Source of the DNA: Parvularcula sp964556115
Lineage (GTDB): Bacteria; Pseudomonadota; Alphaproteobacteria; Caulobacterales; Parvularculaceae
DNA: 64,000 bases
Reading direction: 5' to 3'
Assembly: GCA_964556115.1 (NCBI GenBank)
Contig: CAZKVC010000003.1
Location: forward strand, 62,001 to 126,000
Both the position numbers and the translations under genes were made by a program. Positions 1 through 8,176 of the stretch are shown in pieces; position 1 is the stretch's first letter; each line of letters opens with the position of its first letter. The notes beneath the pieces are model-generated. The model did no database searches. It was not told the DNA's origin and was given only the letters and a program-made list of their open reading frames with translations.

Positions 1-331
1 CCTCTGGCCAGATATCCTTGACGAACAGCCCCCCGCCCCAGCCCGAATGGGCCACCACGAGGTCGGGCACATAACCCTGCTCACGAAGGCGCCTCGCGCC
101 CGCCATGGCGGAAGCCCCGTTGAGGACGGCCCTTTCCGATGGTGCGAGGAAGGGGTGAAGCCCTTCAGCAGGCTTGTCCTTCACCCGGTACGCCAAGGTC
201 CTGACGCCTTTCAGCGGCGCATGGTCGGCCTTGCGTGTCAGGAACGTGATGTCCCATCCCTGTTGCGCCAGCGCGCTGCCCAAGGCACCGAACTGTGCGG
301 GGTGATTGTCATGGATAAAGAGAACCCGCAT
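1..331 (-). CDS. Glycosyltransferase family 4-like, N-terminal part (runs off window)
   Basis: The minus strand from 331 down to the window edge reads open for 110 codons, starting MRVLFIHDNHPAQFGALGSA and continuing without a stop. The opening strand, the 'HxNxPxQF' segment and the 'VVAHSGWG' segment are typical of the N-terminal Rossmann half of GT-B glycosyltransferases in which that half carries the acceptor site (the 'glycosyltransferase 4, group 3' N-terminal domain). The sugar and acceptor cannot be told because the C-terminal donor half is outside the window. It is transcribed away from hpd, whose terminator lies between them. The family call is fairly safe and the function is open. 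Confidence 0.72.
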   Translation of the reverse strand, partial: MRVLFIHDNHPAQFGALGSALAQQGWDITFLTRKADHAPLKGVRTLAYRVKDKPAEGLHPFLAPSERAVLNGASAMAGARRLREQGYVPDLVVAHSGWGGGLFVKDIWPE

Positions 332-431
332 CGGTTTCCGCGTGCTCTGCCCCTGCCTCGTTGAAAGATCAGGTTAGGACGGAAGAAGGTGGGCTGTCAC
401 CTCTTCAAAGAACCGCGCGACACCCAAGGAA

Positions 432-457
432 AAAGGGCGCCCCGCGGGGCGCCCTTT
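432..457 (-). terminator. Rho-independent terminator of hpd
   Basis: A 12-bp perfect inverted repeat (AAAGGGCGCCCC / GGGGCGCCCTTT) sits about 26 bp past the hpd stop. Read on the minus strand, the stem is followed by a run of five T, so it should end hpd transcription before the glycosyltransferase gene. Confidence 0.8.
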
Positions 458-483
458 CTTTGTGCGGATCAGTGCGGGAGAGC

Positions 484-1566
484 TTAAGCGGGCTCTTCCA
501 CCTTGAGGGCGCCGCGGCGGATCTGGTCGCGCTCCATCGATTCGAAGAGGGCCTTGAAGTTGCCCTCGCCGAAGCCGTCATCGCCCTTGCGCTGGATGAA
601 TTCGAAGAAGACCGGGCCGAGCTGGGTTTCGGAGAAGATCTGCAGCAGGAGCCGCGGGTTTTCGTCCGTGGTGCCGTCCATCAGAAGGCCGCGGGCCTTC
701 AGTTCGTGGACCGGCTCGCCATGACCGGGCAGGCGCTCGTCCAGCATTTCGTAATAGGTCTCGGGCGGCGCGGTCATGAAGGGAACGCCCCGCTCCTTCA
801 GCCGGTCGTAGCAGGCGTAAAGGTCCGCGCAGTTGAACGCGATGTGCTGGATGCCTTCGCCGTTGAAGTCACGCAGGAACTCCTCGATCTGGCCCTTGCC
901 GCCATCGCCTTCCTCGTTCAGAGGGATACGGATCTTCCCGTCCGGCGCGGTCAGCGCCTTGGAGGTCAGGCCGGTATATTCGCCCTTGATGTCGAAGAAG
1001 CGGATTTCCTTGAAGTTGAAGAGCTTCTCGTAATAGTCCGCCCAATAGGCCATGCGGCCGTTATAGACATTGTGGGTCAGGTGATCGATCACTTCGAAAC
1101 CCGCACCCTTGGGGTTCTTATCGACGCCTTCGAGATATTCGAAGTCGATGTCGTAGATCGAAAGATCGTCACCATACCGATCGATGAGATAGACGATCGC
1201 GCCGCCGATGCCGCGGATGGCCGGAAGCTTGAGCTCCATCGGTCCGGTGGGAACCTCGACCGGTTCCGCGCCGCGGGCGATCAGCTCGTCATAGGCCTTG
1301 CGCGCATCGCGCACCCGGAAGCCCATTCCGCATGCGGAAGGGCCATGCTCCTTGGCGAAGTAGGCGGCCGGCGATTTCGGCTCGTAATTGGCGATCAGGT
1401 TGATGCCGCCCTGGCGCCACAGGTGGACGTCCTTCGAGCGGTGCTCGGCCACCTTGGTGAAGCCGATGGTCTCGAAGACGTTCTCGAGGGTTCCCTTTTC
1501 CGGCGCGCAGAACTCGATGAACTCGAAGCCGTCGAGGCCGATGGGGTTTTCGAAAAGATCGGACAT
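484..1566 (-). CDS. hpd: 4-hydroxyphenylpyruvate dioxygenase
   Basis: Non-haem Fe(II) enzyme converting 4-hydroxyphenylpyruvate to homogentisate in tyrosine catabolism (cytoplasmic). The 360-residue length is normal for the bacterial family. The three iron ligands are visible at the expected spacing: His162 (DHLTHNV), His241 (GIQHIAFN) and Glu322 (FFEFIQRKGD). The C-terminal glycine-rich 'GFGEGNFKALFESME' gate helix is intact. Start ATG at 1566 is chosen because an AAGGAGA ribosome site lies 8 nt upstream; the open frame extends further upstream but without support. No homogentisate dioxygenase or other pathway gene is adjacent. It is single-gene by appearance, with its own terminator. Confidence 0.96.
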   Translation of the reverse strand: MSDLFENPIGLDGFEFIEFCAPEKGTLENVFETIGFTKVAEHRSKDVHLWRQGGINLIANYEPKSPAAYFAKEHGPSACGMGFRVRDARKAYDELIARGAEPVEVPTGPMELKLPAIRGIGGAIVYLIDRYGDDLSIYDIDFEYLEGVDKNPKGAGFEVIDHLTHNVYNGRMAYWADYYEKLFNFKEIRFFDIKGEYTGLTSKALTAPDGKIRIPLNEEGDGGKGQIEEFLRDFNGEGIQHIAFNCADLYACYDRLKERGVPFMTAPPETYYEMLDERLPGHGEPVHELKARGLLMDGTTDENPRLLLQIFSETQLGPVFFEFIQRKGDDGFGEGNFKALFESMERDQIRRGALKVEEPA

Positions 1567-1724
1567 GGTGCTCTCCTTGCCTGACCGGCAGCGCCTTGTC
1601 CTCCCCCAAGGGTATCCATGCGCACGCCGATGGTTGCAGATGAAACTAACCGGGTTGCTGTAGGCCATCGCCTGCCTTGCGGCAACCATTCCGCAAAGGC
1701 GCGAAGCGGGCCGCCGGTTCCCGC

Positions 1725-3131
1725 TCAGCCATCGGTGAAGGCGAAGGGGGTTCCGGGGCGGCGGTAGGTATCATCGGCCACGGGCCTGCCGATGGGCGGC
1801 TCGGCCCGGGCGATGCAGCCGGTGCGGTGGCAGAGGCGGCAGGCGACGCCGATGGGGGTGGGGGCCTGGGCGCTGAGGCCCGGGTCGTCGGCATAGATCA
1901 GCCGCCCGGCATGCTCGCCCGCGCAGCCAAGCGCGATCGCCCGTTCGGTGCGCGGCGCGCGGTGGGAGCCGCCGCCTGCGGTGACCGTGCGCGCGATTGA
2001 AAAGAAGCGGTCCCCGCCCGGCAGCTCCACCCATTCGGTAATGATGCTGCGCGGCGTCCTGAAGGCGTGATGCACCGACCAGAGGGGGCAGGACCCGCCG
2101 TGGCGGGCGAAGGGAAAGCTGGCCCCGTCGAGCCGCTTGGACACGTTGCCTGCCGCATCAACCCTGATGAAGAAGAAGGGAATGCCTTCCTGGCCGGGTT
2201 TCTGGAGGGTGGTCAGGCGGTGGGCCGTCTGCTCGAAGCTGGCGCCGAAACGCCGACCGAGCGCCTCGAGGTCGTAGCGGGTCGCCTCGGCGGCGTTGCG
2301 GAAGGCCGTGTAGGGCATGATGATCGCCCCCGCGGCGTAGTTGGCGAGCGCCCTCTTGGCCAAGCGGCGGCCATTCTCGCTCTGAAAGCTGCCCTCGGCC
2401 AGGGCCGCGTCGATCGCTTCGCGCATCTCCACATGGGCAAGCTGCGAAGCGATCTGGAAACTGCGCCCGGCCGCATCGAGCGTTTCGTCGATGACCAGCT
2501 CCTTGCGGTGCGGATCGAGGCGCCTCACCGCCCCCGCCATCACGTCATGGGGGAGGAAGCGGACGCGGAAACCTTCGGTCTTCTCGAAAAGGGCCGCCAG
2601 GCTGCGAAGCTCCTGCGCCTTCGCGGCGAGCTTTTCGGCCTGGTGGTCGATGACCGGAAAGAAGTTCTTGCGGGCAGAGAGAAAACGCCGCGCCTCGGCC
2701 ACCGGATCGGGCCCTGAAGGGGGCTGGTGAGAGCGGTCGGCGAGCGCCGTCTCGTTCTCGCGATAGGCGGTATGAAGCCGCAACAGCATGTCCGTCAGGC
2801 CCGGATAGCCGGAGGCGATATCCTGCACATCGGTGGGCGCGACCTCTATATCGTTGAACATCGGGTCCTTGAGGACGCCCGCCAGGCGCTCGGACAGCTC
2901 CGCCGTATCGTCGCCCGCGAAGGTGGCCACATCCACCCCGAAGGTCGCCGAGAGGCGCAGCAGGACTTCCGCCGTCACCGGGCGCTGGTTGCGCTCCATG
3001 AGGGCGATATAGCTCGACGACACATCGAGATCGGCTGCCATCTGGGCCTGGGTCATGCCGAGCTCGCGCCTCAGGCGCCGCAGCCTCGGCCCGATATAGG
3101 TGGCGCGCCCGCGCTTCTGGGATGAGGACAT
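1725..3131 (-). CDS. XRE-family short-chain acyl-CoA regulator (RamB/ScfR type)
   Basis: 468-residue transcription factor. An N-terminal helix-turn-helix (about residues 12-70, 'LGMTQAQMAADLDVSSSYIALMERN') is followed by the IrrE/ImmA-like and DUF2083-type region. The C-terminal segment has the conserved CRLCHRTGC cysteine cluster seen in the RamB/ScfR family, whose members respond to short-chain acyl-CoA and control the glyoxylate or methylcitrate routes. It is divergent from isocitrate lyase, sharing a 145-bp intergenic region, so aceA is the likely target. ATG 3131 has AAAGGAG 5 nt upstream. Whether it activates or represses cannot be read from sequence. Confidence 0.88.
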   Translation of the reverse strand: MSSSQKRGRATYIGPRLRRLRRELGMTQAQMAADLDVSSSYIALMERNQRPVTAEVLLRLSATFGVDVATFAGDDTAELSERLAGVLKDPMFNDIEVAPTDVQDIASGYPGLTDMLLRLHTAYRENETALADRSHQPPSGPDPVAEARRFLSARKNFFPVIDHQAEKLAAKAQELRSLAALFEKTEGFRVRFLPHDVMAGAVRRLDPHRKELVIDETLDAAGRSFQIASQLAHVEMREAIDAALAEGSFQSENGRRLAKRALANYAAGAIIMPYTAFRNAAEATRYDLEALGRRFGASFEQTAHRLTTLQKPGQEGIPFFFIRVDAAGNVSKRLDGASFPFARHGGSCPLWSVHHAFRTPRSIITEWVELPGGDRFFSIARTVTAGGGSHRAPRTERAIALGCAGEHAGRLIYADDPGLSAQAPTPIGVACRLCHRTGCIARAEPPIGRPVADDTYRRPGTPFAFTDG

Positions 3132-3276
3132 GTCCGCTCCTTTACAGAGCTTACAACATGACAGGTTTCGTTCGTAAAGTTGTACCTCCTTACTGATCGG
3201 CGGTTCTGCGCCGCACAAGCCCGCGGTACCGGACTTGCAAAGGGCCCCGGCAGGGCCATCAGCAAGGAGCGCTCCC
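3132..3276. promoter_or_regulatory. Divergent ramB-like/aceA control region
   Basis: 145 bp between two divergent start codons. It holds an inverted pair TACAAC (3152-3157) and GTTGTA (3179-3184), a second overlapping inverted pair CTTTAC (3140-3145) and GTAAAG (3174-3179), and a TTGCAAA sequence just upstream of the aceA ribosome site that resembles the core of actinobacterial RamB boxes. These are candidates only; no clear -35/-10 pair stands out. Confidence 0.4.
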
Positions 3277-4869
3277 ATGAGCTACCAGTCCGACATCAAC
3301 GACGTCTCGCAACTCATCAGGAGCCATGACGGCACCTGGAGCGGCATCTCCGCCGAAAGCGTTGCGCGGATGCGCGCGCAGAACCGCTTCCGCACCGGAC
3401 TCGACATCGCGCGTTACACCGCGAAGATCATGCGCGAGGACATGGCGGCCTATGACGCCGACCCCGGCAACTACACCCAGTCGCTGGGCTGCTGGCACGG
3501 CTTCATCGGTCAGCAGAAGATGATCTCCATCAAGAAGCATTTCGGCTCCACCAAGGGCCGCTATCTTTATCTTTCGGGCTGGATGGTCGCGGCGCTGCGT
3601 TCCGAATTCGGCCCCCTCCCCGACCAGTCGATGCACGAAAAGACCTCCGTGCCCGCACTGATCGAAGAGCTCTACACCTTCCTCAAACAGGCCGATGCGC
3701 GTGAGCTTGGCGGCATGTTCCGCGAGATCGACGCGGCGCGCGAGGCCGGTGACAGCCCACGGGAGAAAGAGCTTCTCGACGCGGTCGAGAACTATGAGAC
3801 CCATGTGGTGCCGATCATCGCCGACATCGATGCGGGCTTCGGCAATGCCGAGGCGACCTATCTTCTGGCCAAGAAGATGATCGAGGCGGGCGCCTGTGCG
3901 CTTCAGATCGAGAACCAGGTCTCCGACGAAAAGCAGTGCGGACACCAGGACGGCAAGGTTACCGTTCCGCATGAGGACTTCCTTGCCAAGGTGCGCGCCT
4001 GCCGCTATGCCTTCCTCGAACTTGGTGTCGATGACGGCGTCGTCGTCACCCGGACCGACAGCCTCGGTGCGGGCCTCACCAAGCAGATCGCCTACAGCCA
4101 GGAGCCCGGTGATCTTGGCGATCAGTACAACGCCTTCCTGGATTGCGAAGAGGTCACCCCGGACGAGCTTCAAAGCTCCGACGTCACCATCAAGCGTGAC
4201 GGCAAGCTTCTGCGTCCCAAGCGTCTGCCGTCCAACCTCTTCCAGTTCAAGCCGGGCACGGGCGCCGACCGCTGCGTTCTCGACTGCATCACCTCGCTGC
4301 AGAACGGCGCGGATCTCCTCTGGATCGAAACCGAGAAGCCCCATGTCGAGCAGATCGCGTCCATGGTCGACCGCATCCGTGAGGTCATTCCGAACGCCAA
4401 GCTCGTCTACAACAACTCACCGAGCTTCAACTGGACACTGAACTTCCGTCAGCAGGTCTTCGATGCCTGGAAGGAGGCAGGCAAGGATGTCTCCTCCTAT
4501 GACCGCGAAAAGCTGATGAGCGTCGATTATGACGAGACCGATCTCGCCAGGGAAGCCGATGAGAGGATCCGCACCTTCCAGAAGGATGGCTCGAAGCGCG
4601 CTGGCATCTTCCATCACCTCATCACCCTGCCGACCTATCACACGGCAGCTCTCAGTACGGACAATCTGGCCAAGCGCTATTTCGGCGAAGAGGCCATGCT
4701 GGGCTATGTCCGCAACGTCCAGCGCGAGGAGATCCGCCAACAGATCGCCTGCGTCCGGCACCAGAACATGGCCGGCTCGGACATCGGCGACGACCACAAG
4801 GAATATTTCGCCGGCGACGCAGCCCTCAAGGCGGGCGGCAAGGACAACACGATGAACCAGTTCTCCTGA
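3277..4869 (+). CDS. aceA: Isocitrate lyase (long form)
   Basis: Cleaves isocitrate to glyoxylate and succinate, first step of the glyoxylate shunt. At 530 residues it belongs to the longer bacterial subclass, not the roughly 430-residue E. coli type. The catalytic loop is KQCGH (residues 219-223, Cys221 as the acid) in place of the E. coli KKCGH, as is usual for the long form. The 'DIDAGFGN' metal-binding stretch precedes it. ATG 3277 has AAGGAG 8 nt upstream. No malate synthase is in the window. A strong terminator follows. Regulation is probably by the divergent RamB-like protein. Confidence 0.96.
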   Translation: MSYQSDINDVSQLIRSHDGTWSGISAESVARMRAQNRFRTGLDIARYTAKIMREDMAAYDADPGNYTQSLGCWHGFIGQQKMISIKKHFGSTKGRYLYLSGWMVAALRSEFGPLPDQSMHEKTSVPALIEELYTFLKQADARELGGMFREIDAAREAGDSPREKELLDAVENYETHVVPIIADIDAGFGNAEATYLLAKKMIEAGACALQIENQVSDEKQCGHQDGKVTVPHEDFLAKVRACRYAFLELGVDDGVVVTRTDSLGAGLTKQIAYSQEPGDLGDQYNAFLDCEEVTPDELQSSDVTIKRDGKLLRPKRLPSNLFQFKPGTGADRCVLDCITSLQNGADLLWIETEKPHVEQIASMVDRIREVIPNAKLVYNNSPSFNWTLNFRQQVFDAWKEAGKDVSSYDREKLMSVDYDETDLAREADERIRTFQKDGSKRAGIFHHLITLPTYHTAALSTDNLAKRYFGEEAMLGYVRNVQREEIRQQIACVRHQNMAGSDIGDDHKEYFAGDAALKAGGKDNTMNQFS

Positions 4870-4891
4870 TCCTTTCAGGAGCAAGCAAGAC

Positions 4892-4923
4892 AAAGGCCCG
4901 CCCTCACCGGCGGGCCTTTTTTT
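4892..4923 (+). terminator. Terminator of aceA (between convergent aceA and trkH)
   Basis: An 11-bp perfect stem (AAAGGCCCGCC / GGCGGGCCTTT) with a 6-nt loop and seven T on the plus strand. It lies between the convergent ends of aceA and the TrkH gene and may serve both, but the T-tract favours aceA. Confidence 0.88.
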
Positions 4924-4924
4924 G

Positions 4925-6298
4925 TCAGGAGGCTTCCTTCTGCCCCCGCACCGCATTGGCGACCATGAGGGCGAAGAGGAGGACCTCGACCCGGCCAAGC
5001 GACATGCCAATCATCAGCACCCAAAGTGACAAGGGGTGCGGCGGGTCGGCGGTGATGCCGGAGGAAAGACCCACCGTACTGACCGCCGACGTCATCTCGA
5101 AAAGGGCGTCCACGAAACTCGAGCCGAGAAGGCTGAGCGCCAGCGCCCCGGCGAGGATCAGCCCCGCTGAAACTGCGATGATCGAAAGGGTCATCGTCAC
5201 GCTGCCGTCCGGCCACAGTTCCTTCCGCGCCCTCCTGAACAGTCCCAGCACGAGCGCCGTGAGGAGCAGAAGGCGGAGGATCTTGATTCCGCCCCCGGTG
5301 GAGCCGGTATCCGCGCCGATGAACATCGACAGGGTCAGCATCAGCTTGCTGGCGGCACCCAGCTCATCGGTGGCGGTCCTCGAAAAGCCGGTGGTGGTCT
5401 GCCCCGAAAACCCGGTAAAGAGGGCGTCGAAGAAGGGAACGCCGTCCATTATCGCGATGGTGAGCGTACTGACAAGACCGAGCGCCATCAGGGCGATGAC
5501 GACCGCGCCGAGCTTGATGAGCCGCATGCGCCATTTCGTATCCGGCGGCGCAAGGTCGCTGAAGGTCACCGCGCCCAGGAGCATGAAGACCATCACCACC
5601 CAGGACGAGAAGAAGCTGAGAACCTGCACGCTGTCCTGATGCGGCGCGAAGCCGCCGGTGGAAATCGTCGCCAGGCCGAAAAGGAGGCCGTCGCGCCATC
5701 CGGCACCGCTGAGCGCAAGGGCCACAACGCTCAGCACCGTGAGGGCACAGTAGAGAAGAAGAACGCGGAAGGCGGCTTTCTTCATGTCGCCATCGTCGGA
5801 ATCGACATCGACCCCGCCGATGTCGGAGGTCGCCGGAAGACTGGCGGACAGGAACGCAACCGTCAGGGTGATGATCGCATAGCCGCCCACCCATTCGAAC
5901 CACGCCCGCATGAAGAGAACGGAGAAACTGAGATCCTCCGGCGCTGAATAGCGGGACAGCCCGGTGGAGGTGACCGAGGAGATGCCGTCGAAAAGGCTGT
6001 CGGTGAACCCGAGGCCATTGAAGAAAAAAGCCGGGGTGAGAAGCAGTCCTGCGACGGGAAAGAGGATCGTCACCGCAAGGACGGCCTCGAACGCCGTCTG
6101 GTCGCTTCGCGGCGGGTCGCGCTCAAGCCAGATCGCCGCCGCCGCGCAGGGGATCACCGCGCCAAGAAGGGGCCAGGCCACCGAGCCCTCCCCCCTCAGC
6201 GCCGCCACCAGAAGCGGCGGCACCAGGAGAAGAAGGAGCGCCGGCGCGAAGCGGATCAGTAGAAGGCCGACCGGCTTCGCGCGCAGCCTGGTTTTCAT
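4925..6298 (-). CDS. trkH: TrkH-type potassium uptake protein
   Basis: 457-residue membrane protein of the Trk/Ktr K+ transporter family. All four pore-loop signatures are recognisable in order: TSTGLS, STGGFAP, TTGFSRT and STVGLS, plus the family motif 'GSTGGGIK'. Membrane segments run through the whole length. Its ATG (6298-6296) overlaps the TGA of the upstream sodium-pump rhodopsin in an ATGA arrangement, so the two are co-transcribed and probably translationally coupled. No TrkA/KtrA regulatory subunit is adjacent and must come from elsewhere. The coupling suggests K+ uptake that accompanies light-driven Na+ export; that role is inference. Confidence 0.9.
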   Translation of the reverse strand: MKTRLRAKPVGLLLIRFAPALLLLLVPPLLVAALRGEGSVAWPLLGAVIPCAAAAIWLERDPPRSDQTAFEAVLAVTILFPVAGLLLTPAFFFNGLGFTDSLFDGISSVTSTGLSRYSAPEDLSFSVLFMRAWFEWVGGYAIITLTVAFLSASLPATSDIGGVDVDSDDGDMKKAAFRVLLLYCALTVLSVVALALSGAGWRDGLLFGLATISTGGFAPHQDSVQVLSFFSSWVVMVFMLLGAVTFSDLAPPDTKWRMRLIKLGAVVIALMALGLVSTLTIAIMDGVPFFDALFTGFSGQTTTGFSRTATDELGAASKLMLTLSMFIGADTGSTGGGIKILRLLLLTALVLGLFRRARKELWPDGSVTMTLSIIAVSAGLILAGALALSLLGSSFVDALFEMTSAVSTVGLSSGITADPPHPLSLWVLMIGMSLGRVEVLLFALMVANAVRGQKEAS

Positions 6299-7158
6299 GC
6301 GCGGGCCGGAACGGCCTTCTTCTCTTCGGCGAGCAGAGCCCGGTCACCGCCGACCTCGATCGCCTTGGGGAAGCCTTCATAGGCCGAGCGCATCAGCGCC
6401 ACACGTCCGAGGAGCACGCCATAGACGAGCTTCGAAGTGATGTCGGCGATGGTGTAGAGGGTCTGGCGCACGGCCACACCGTCCGCATCCGGCGCCCAGG
6501 CGGGCCAGCCATAGGCGAAGGGATAGAGGGTCCAGGAAACGATCAGCAGGATGCCGATGCGCTTCAGCTCCTTTTTCGCCCGCGCGGGCATGGCGCCGGC
6601 CGGGTTCAGGGTCACCTTGATCGTCAGATAGACCACCCAGGCATAGAAGACCGAGCTGACAAAGCCCCAGATCCAGAAGGGCATGGCGTTGCCTTCGACG
6701 ACACCGGCGACCTGCGGTTCGTAATACTGGCCGACATAGCCGGTGATGATCATCAGAAGTCCGGCCACGGTGAATTGCCACCAGTTCGACCAGAAGTTCT
6801 TGCCCGCGAAACCTGCCACGATGAGGAGCTGGGTCAGCAGCATCGGCACGTCGATGCACCAGTTGGCGTAGCGGTAGCCGTTGGAGAAGATCTTGCCTTC
6901 GATGAGGACCCAGGCATCGCCGACATAGGAAAAAGCGCTGTCCCAACTGTGCCAGAGCGAAAAGATCTCATAGGTGGCCGAAACCATCACCACTGCGGAG
7001 AGATAGGAGCTCGCGCGGTATTTCGGCGCGATGTTCCGCGCCGAGAGCAGGAAGTAGACGAGACCTGCACCGAACACCGCGACGGTGAGGGTGAAGATAT
7101 GGCGGACATAGTCGAAGTGCCAATGCTCATAGGTCAGGTAGTTTTCGATATTGGGCAT
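6295..7158 (-). CDS. Light-driven sodium pump rhodopsin (NDQ motif)
   Basis: 287-residue seven-helix microbial rhodopsin. Helix C reads RYANWCIDVPMLLTQ: Asn99, Asp103 and Gln110 replace the bacteriorhodopsin D85/T89/D96 triad, the NDQ signature of Na+ pumps such as Krokinobacter KR2. Lys243 in helix G is the retinal Schiff-base lysine, with counter-ion Asp239 ('TIADITSK'). His20, matching the KR2 protomer-interface histidine, and the glycine matching KR2 Gly263 are kept. KR2 Asn61 and Asp102 are replaced (Ser51, Lys89). ATG 7158 has an AAGGAAG site. It lies 56 bp behind the chloride-type rhodopsin and overlaps trkH. No retinal synthesis gene is in the window. Confidence 0.94.
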   Translation of the reverse strand: MPNIENYLTYEHWHFDYVRHIFTLTVAVFGAGLVYFLLSARNIAPKYRASSYLSAVVMVSATYEIFSLWHSWDSAFSYVGDAWVLIEGKIFSNGYRYANWCIDVPMLLTQLLIVAGFAGKNFWSNWWQFTVAGLLMIITGYVGQYYEPQVAGVVEGNAMPFWIWGFVSSVFYAWVVYLTIKVTLNPAGAMPARAKKELKRIGILLIVSWTLYPFAYGWPAWAPDADGVAVRQTLYTIADITSKLVYGVLLGRVALMRSAYEGFPKAIEVGGDRALLAEEKKAVPARA

Positions 7159-7214
7159 GGGTCTTCCTTCCGTCGAATGGTCGGTAGGGAAATGATCTCA
7201 ACGCGGCGAGAACA

Positions 7215-8090
7215 TCATTTGGGTGTGTGGCTCGATGCGGGAGGATTGGTCGCCGCAGGCGCCTGCCCATCGGGCAAAATGTCGCCGCCCATGGCTTCGA
7301 TGGCGGGTGCGTAGCCTTCATGGGCGCTGAGGCGCAGGACGAAGCGGGAGAGGATGACGCCGTAGATCAGCTTCGACCCGATATCCGCGAGGGTGTACAT
7401 GAACTGCCTGACCACAGCGCCATTCGGCCCGTCGGCGACGGCAGGAACCATGTAGGCGAGGGCGTAGAGGCCCCAGAAGAAGAGAAAGTAGGGAAAGAGC
7501 TTGTCGAGCCAGGGATGCAGCGTGCTCGGCGTGAAGGCCTTGGAGCGGCTGAGTGCGCCCTTCACCGCGATCACGAGATAGACGAAGGGGATCGTCGAGA
7601 TCGCGCCCCACAGAAGCATCACCCCGAGGTTCGCATGCTCGTAGAACTGGCCGATCAGGCCGGTCCAGATCATGGCGATCGCGGCGATGACGAGCTTGGG
7701 GAAGAGGCTGTGACGCTCCTTACGCGGCAGGTTCAGCGCGATGAGAAGCTGCGCTAAGAGGAGCGGGATGGTGATCGTCCAGTTGGCGTAGCGGTAGGCG
7801 TTGGAGAAGACACTGTCCGCCGCCCGCACCCAGACCTCTCCGGTATAGACCATGGCATCCGACCATGCCGAGAACTCACGCAGGAGGCTGAGCCCTGCCG
7901 CGAGCATCACCACCGCCGACATCCAGGGGACAATCCGGTATTTCGGCGCGATCTGCGTCGAGCCTGCGAGGAAGAAGACCGAAAAGGCGAAATGGGCGCC
8001 GAAGCCGATCACCAGGAGAATAGCGATGAGCTGATAGGCGGGGTGCGGAAACGCCGCGAAGTTTTCGATATTCAGATGCAATTCATCCAT
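7215..8090 (-). CDS. Light-driven chloride pump rhodopsin (NTQ motif)
   Basis: 291-residue seven-helix microbial rhodopsin. Helix C reads RYANWTITIPLLLAQ, giving Asn103, Thr107 and Gln114: the NTQ motif of bacterial inward chloride pumps (Fulvimarina and Nonlabens ClR type). The Schiff-base Lys240 and counter-ion Asp236 are present in helix G ('TLADIGSK'). A Pro/Ala-rich tail of about 25 residues extends the C-terminus. ATG 8090 is chosen for its GGGGA site; an upstream in-frame TTG at 8117 would add nine residues but lacks a ribosome site. It is the first gene of the rhodopsin-rhodopsin-trkH set and lies 73 bp downstream of the FAD oxidoreductase. Confidence 0.93.
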   Translation of the reverse strand: MDELHLNIENFAAFPHPAYQLIAILLVIGFGAHFAFSVFFLAGSTQIAPKYRIVPWMSAVVMLAAGLSLLREFSAWSDAMVYTGEVWVRAADSVFSNAYRYANWTITIPLLLAQLLIALNLPRKERHSLFPKLVIAAIAMIWTGLIGQFYEHANLGVMLLWGAISTIPFVYLVIAVKGALSRSKAFTPSTLHPWLDKLFPYFLFFWGLYALAYMVPAVADGPNGAVVRQFMYTLADIGSKLIYGVILSRFVLRLSAHEGYAPAIEAMGGDILPDGQAPAATNPPASSHTPK

Positions 8091-8141
8091 GAACGTTCCC
8101 CAACGAGTCGAGTCCAAGAACGAGCAGCGAGGTTTTAAGTT

Positions 8142-8176
8142 CCTTTGGGGCCGGGGGCTTTTCTCACCCCGAAAGG
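8142..8176 (-). other. Imperfect hairpin between polyketide and rhodopsin genes
   Basis: CCTTTGGGG (8142-8150) can pair with CCCCGAAAGG (8167-8176) with one bulged base; the hairpin overlaps the stop of the FAD oxidoreductase gene. On the minus strand no T-tract follows, so it is a weak terminator at best and could be an attenuator or an mRNA-processing structure. Confidence 0.3.
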
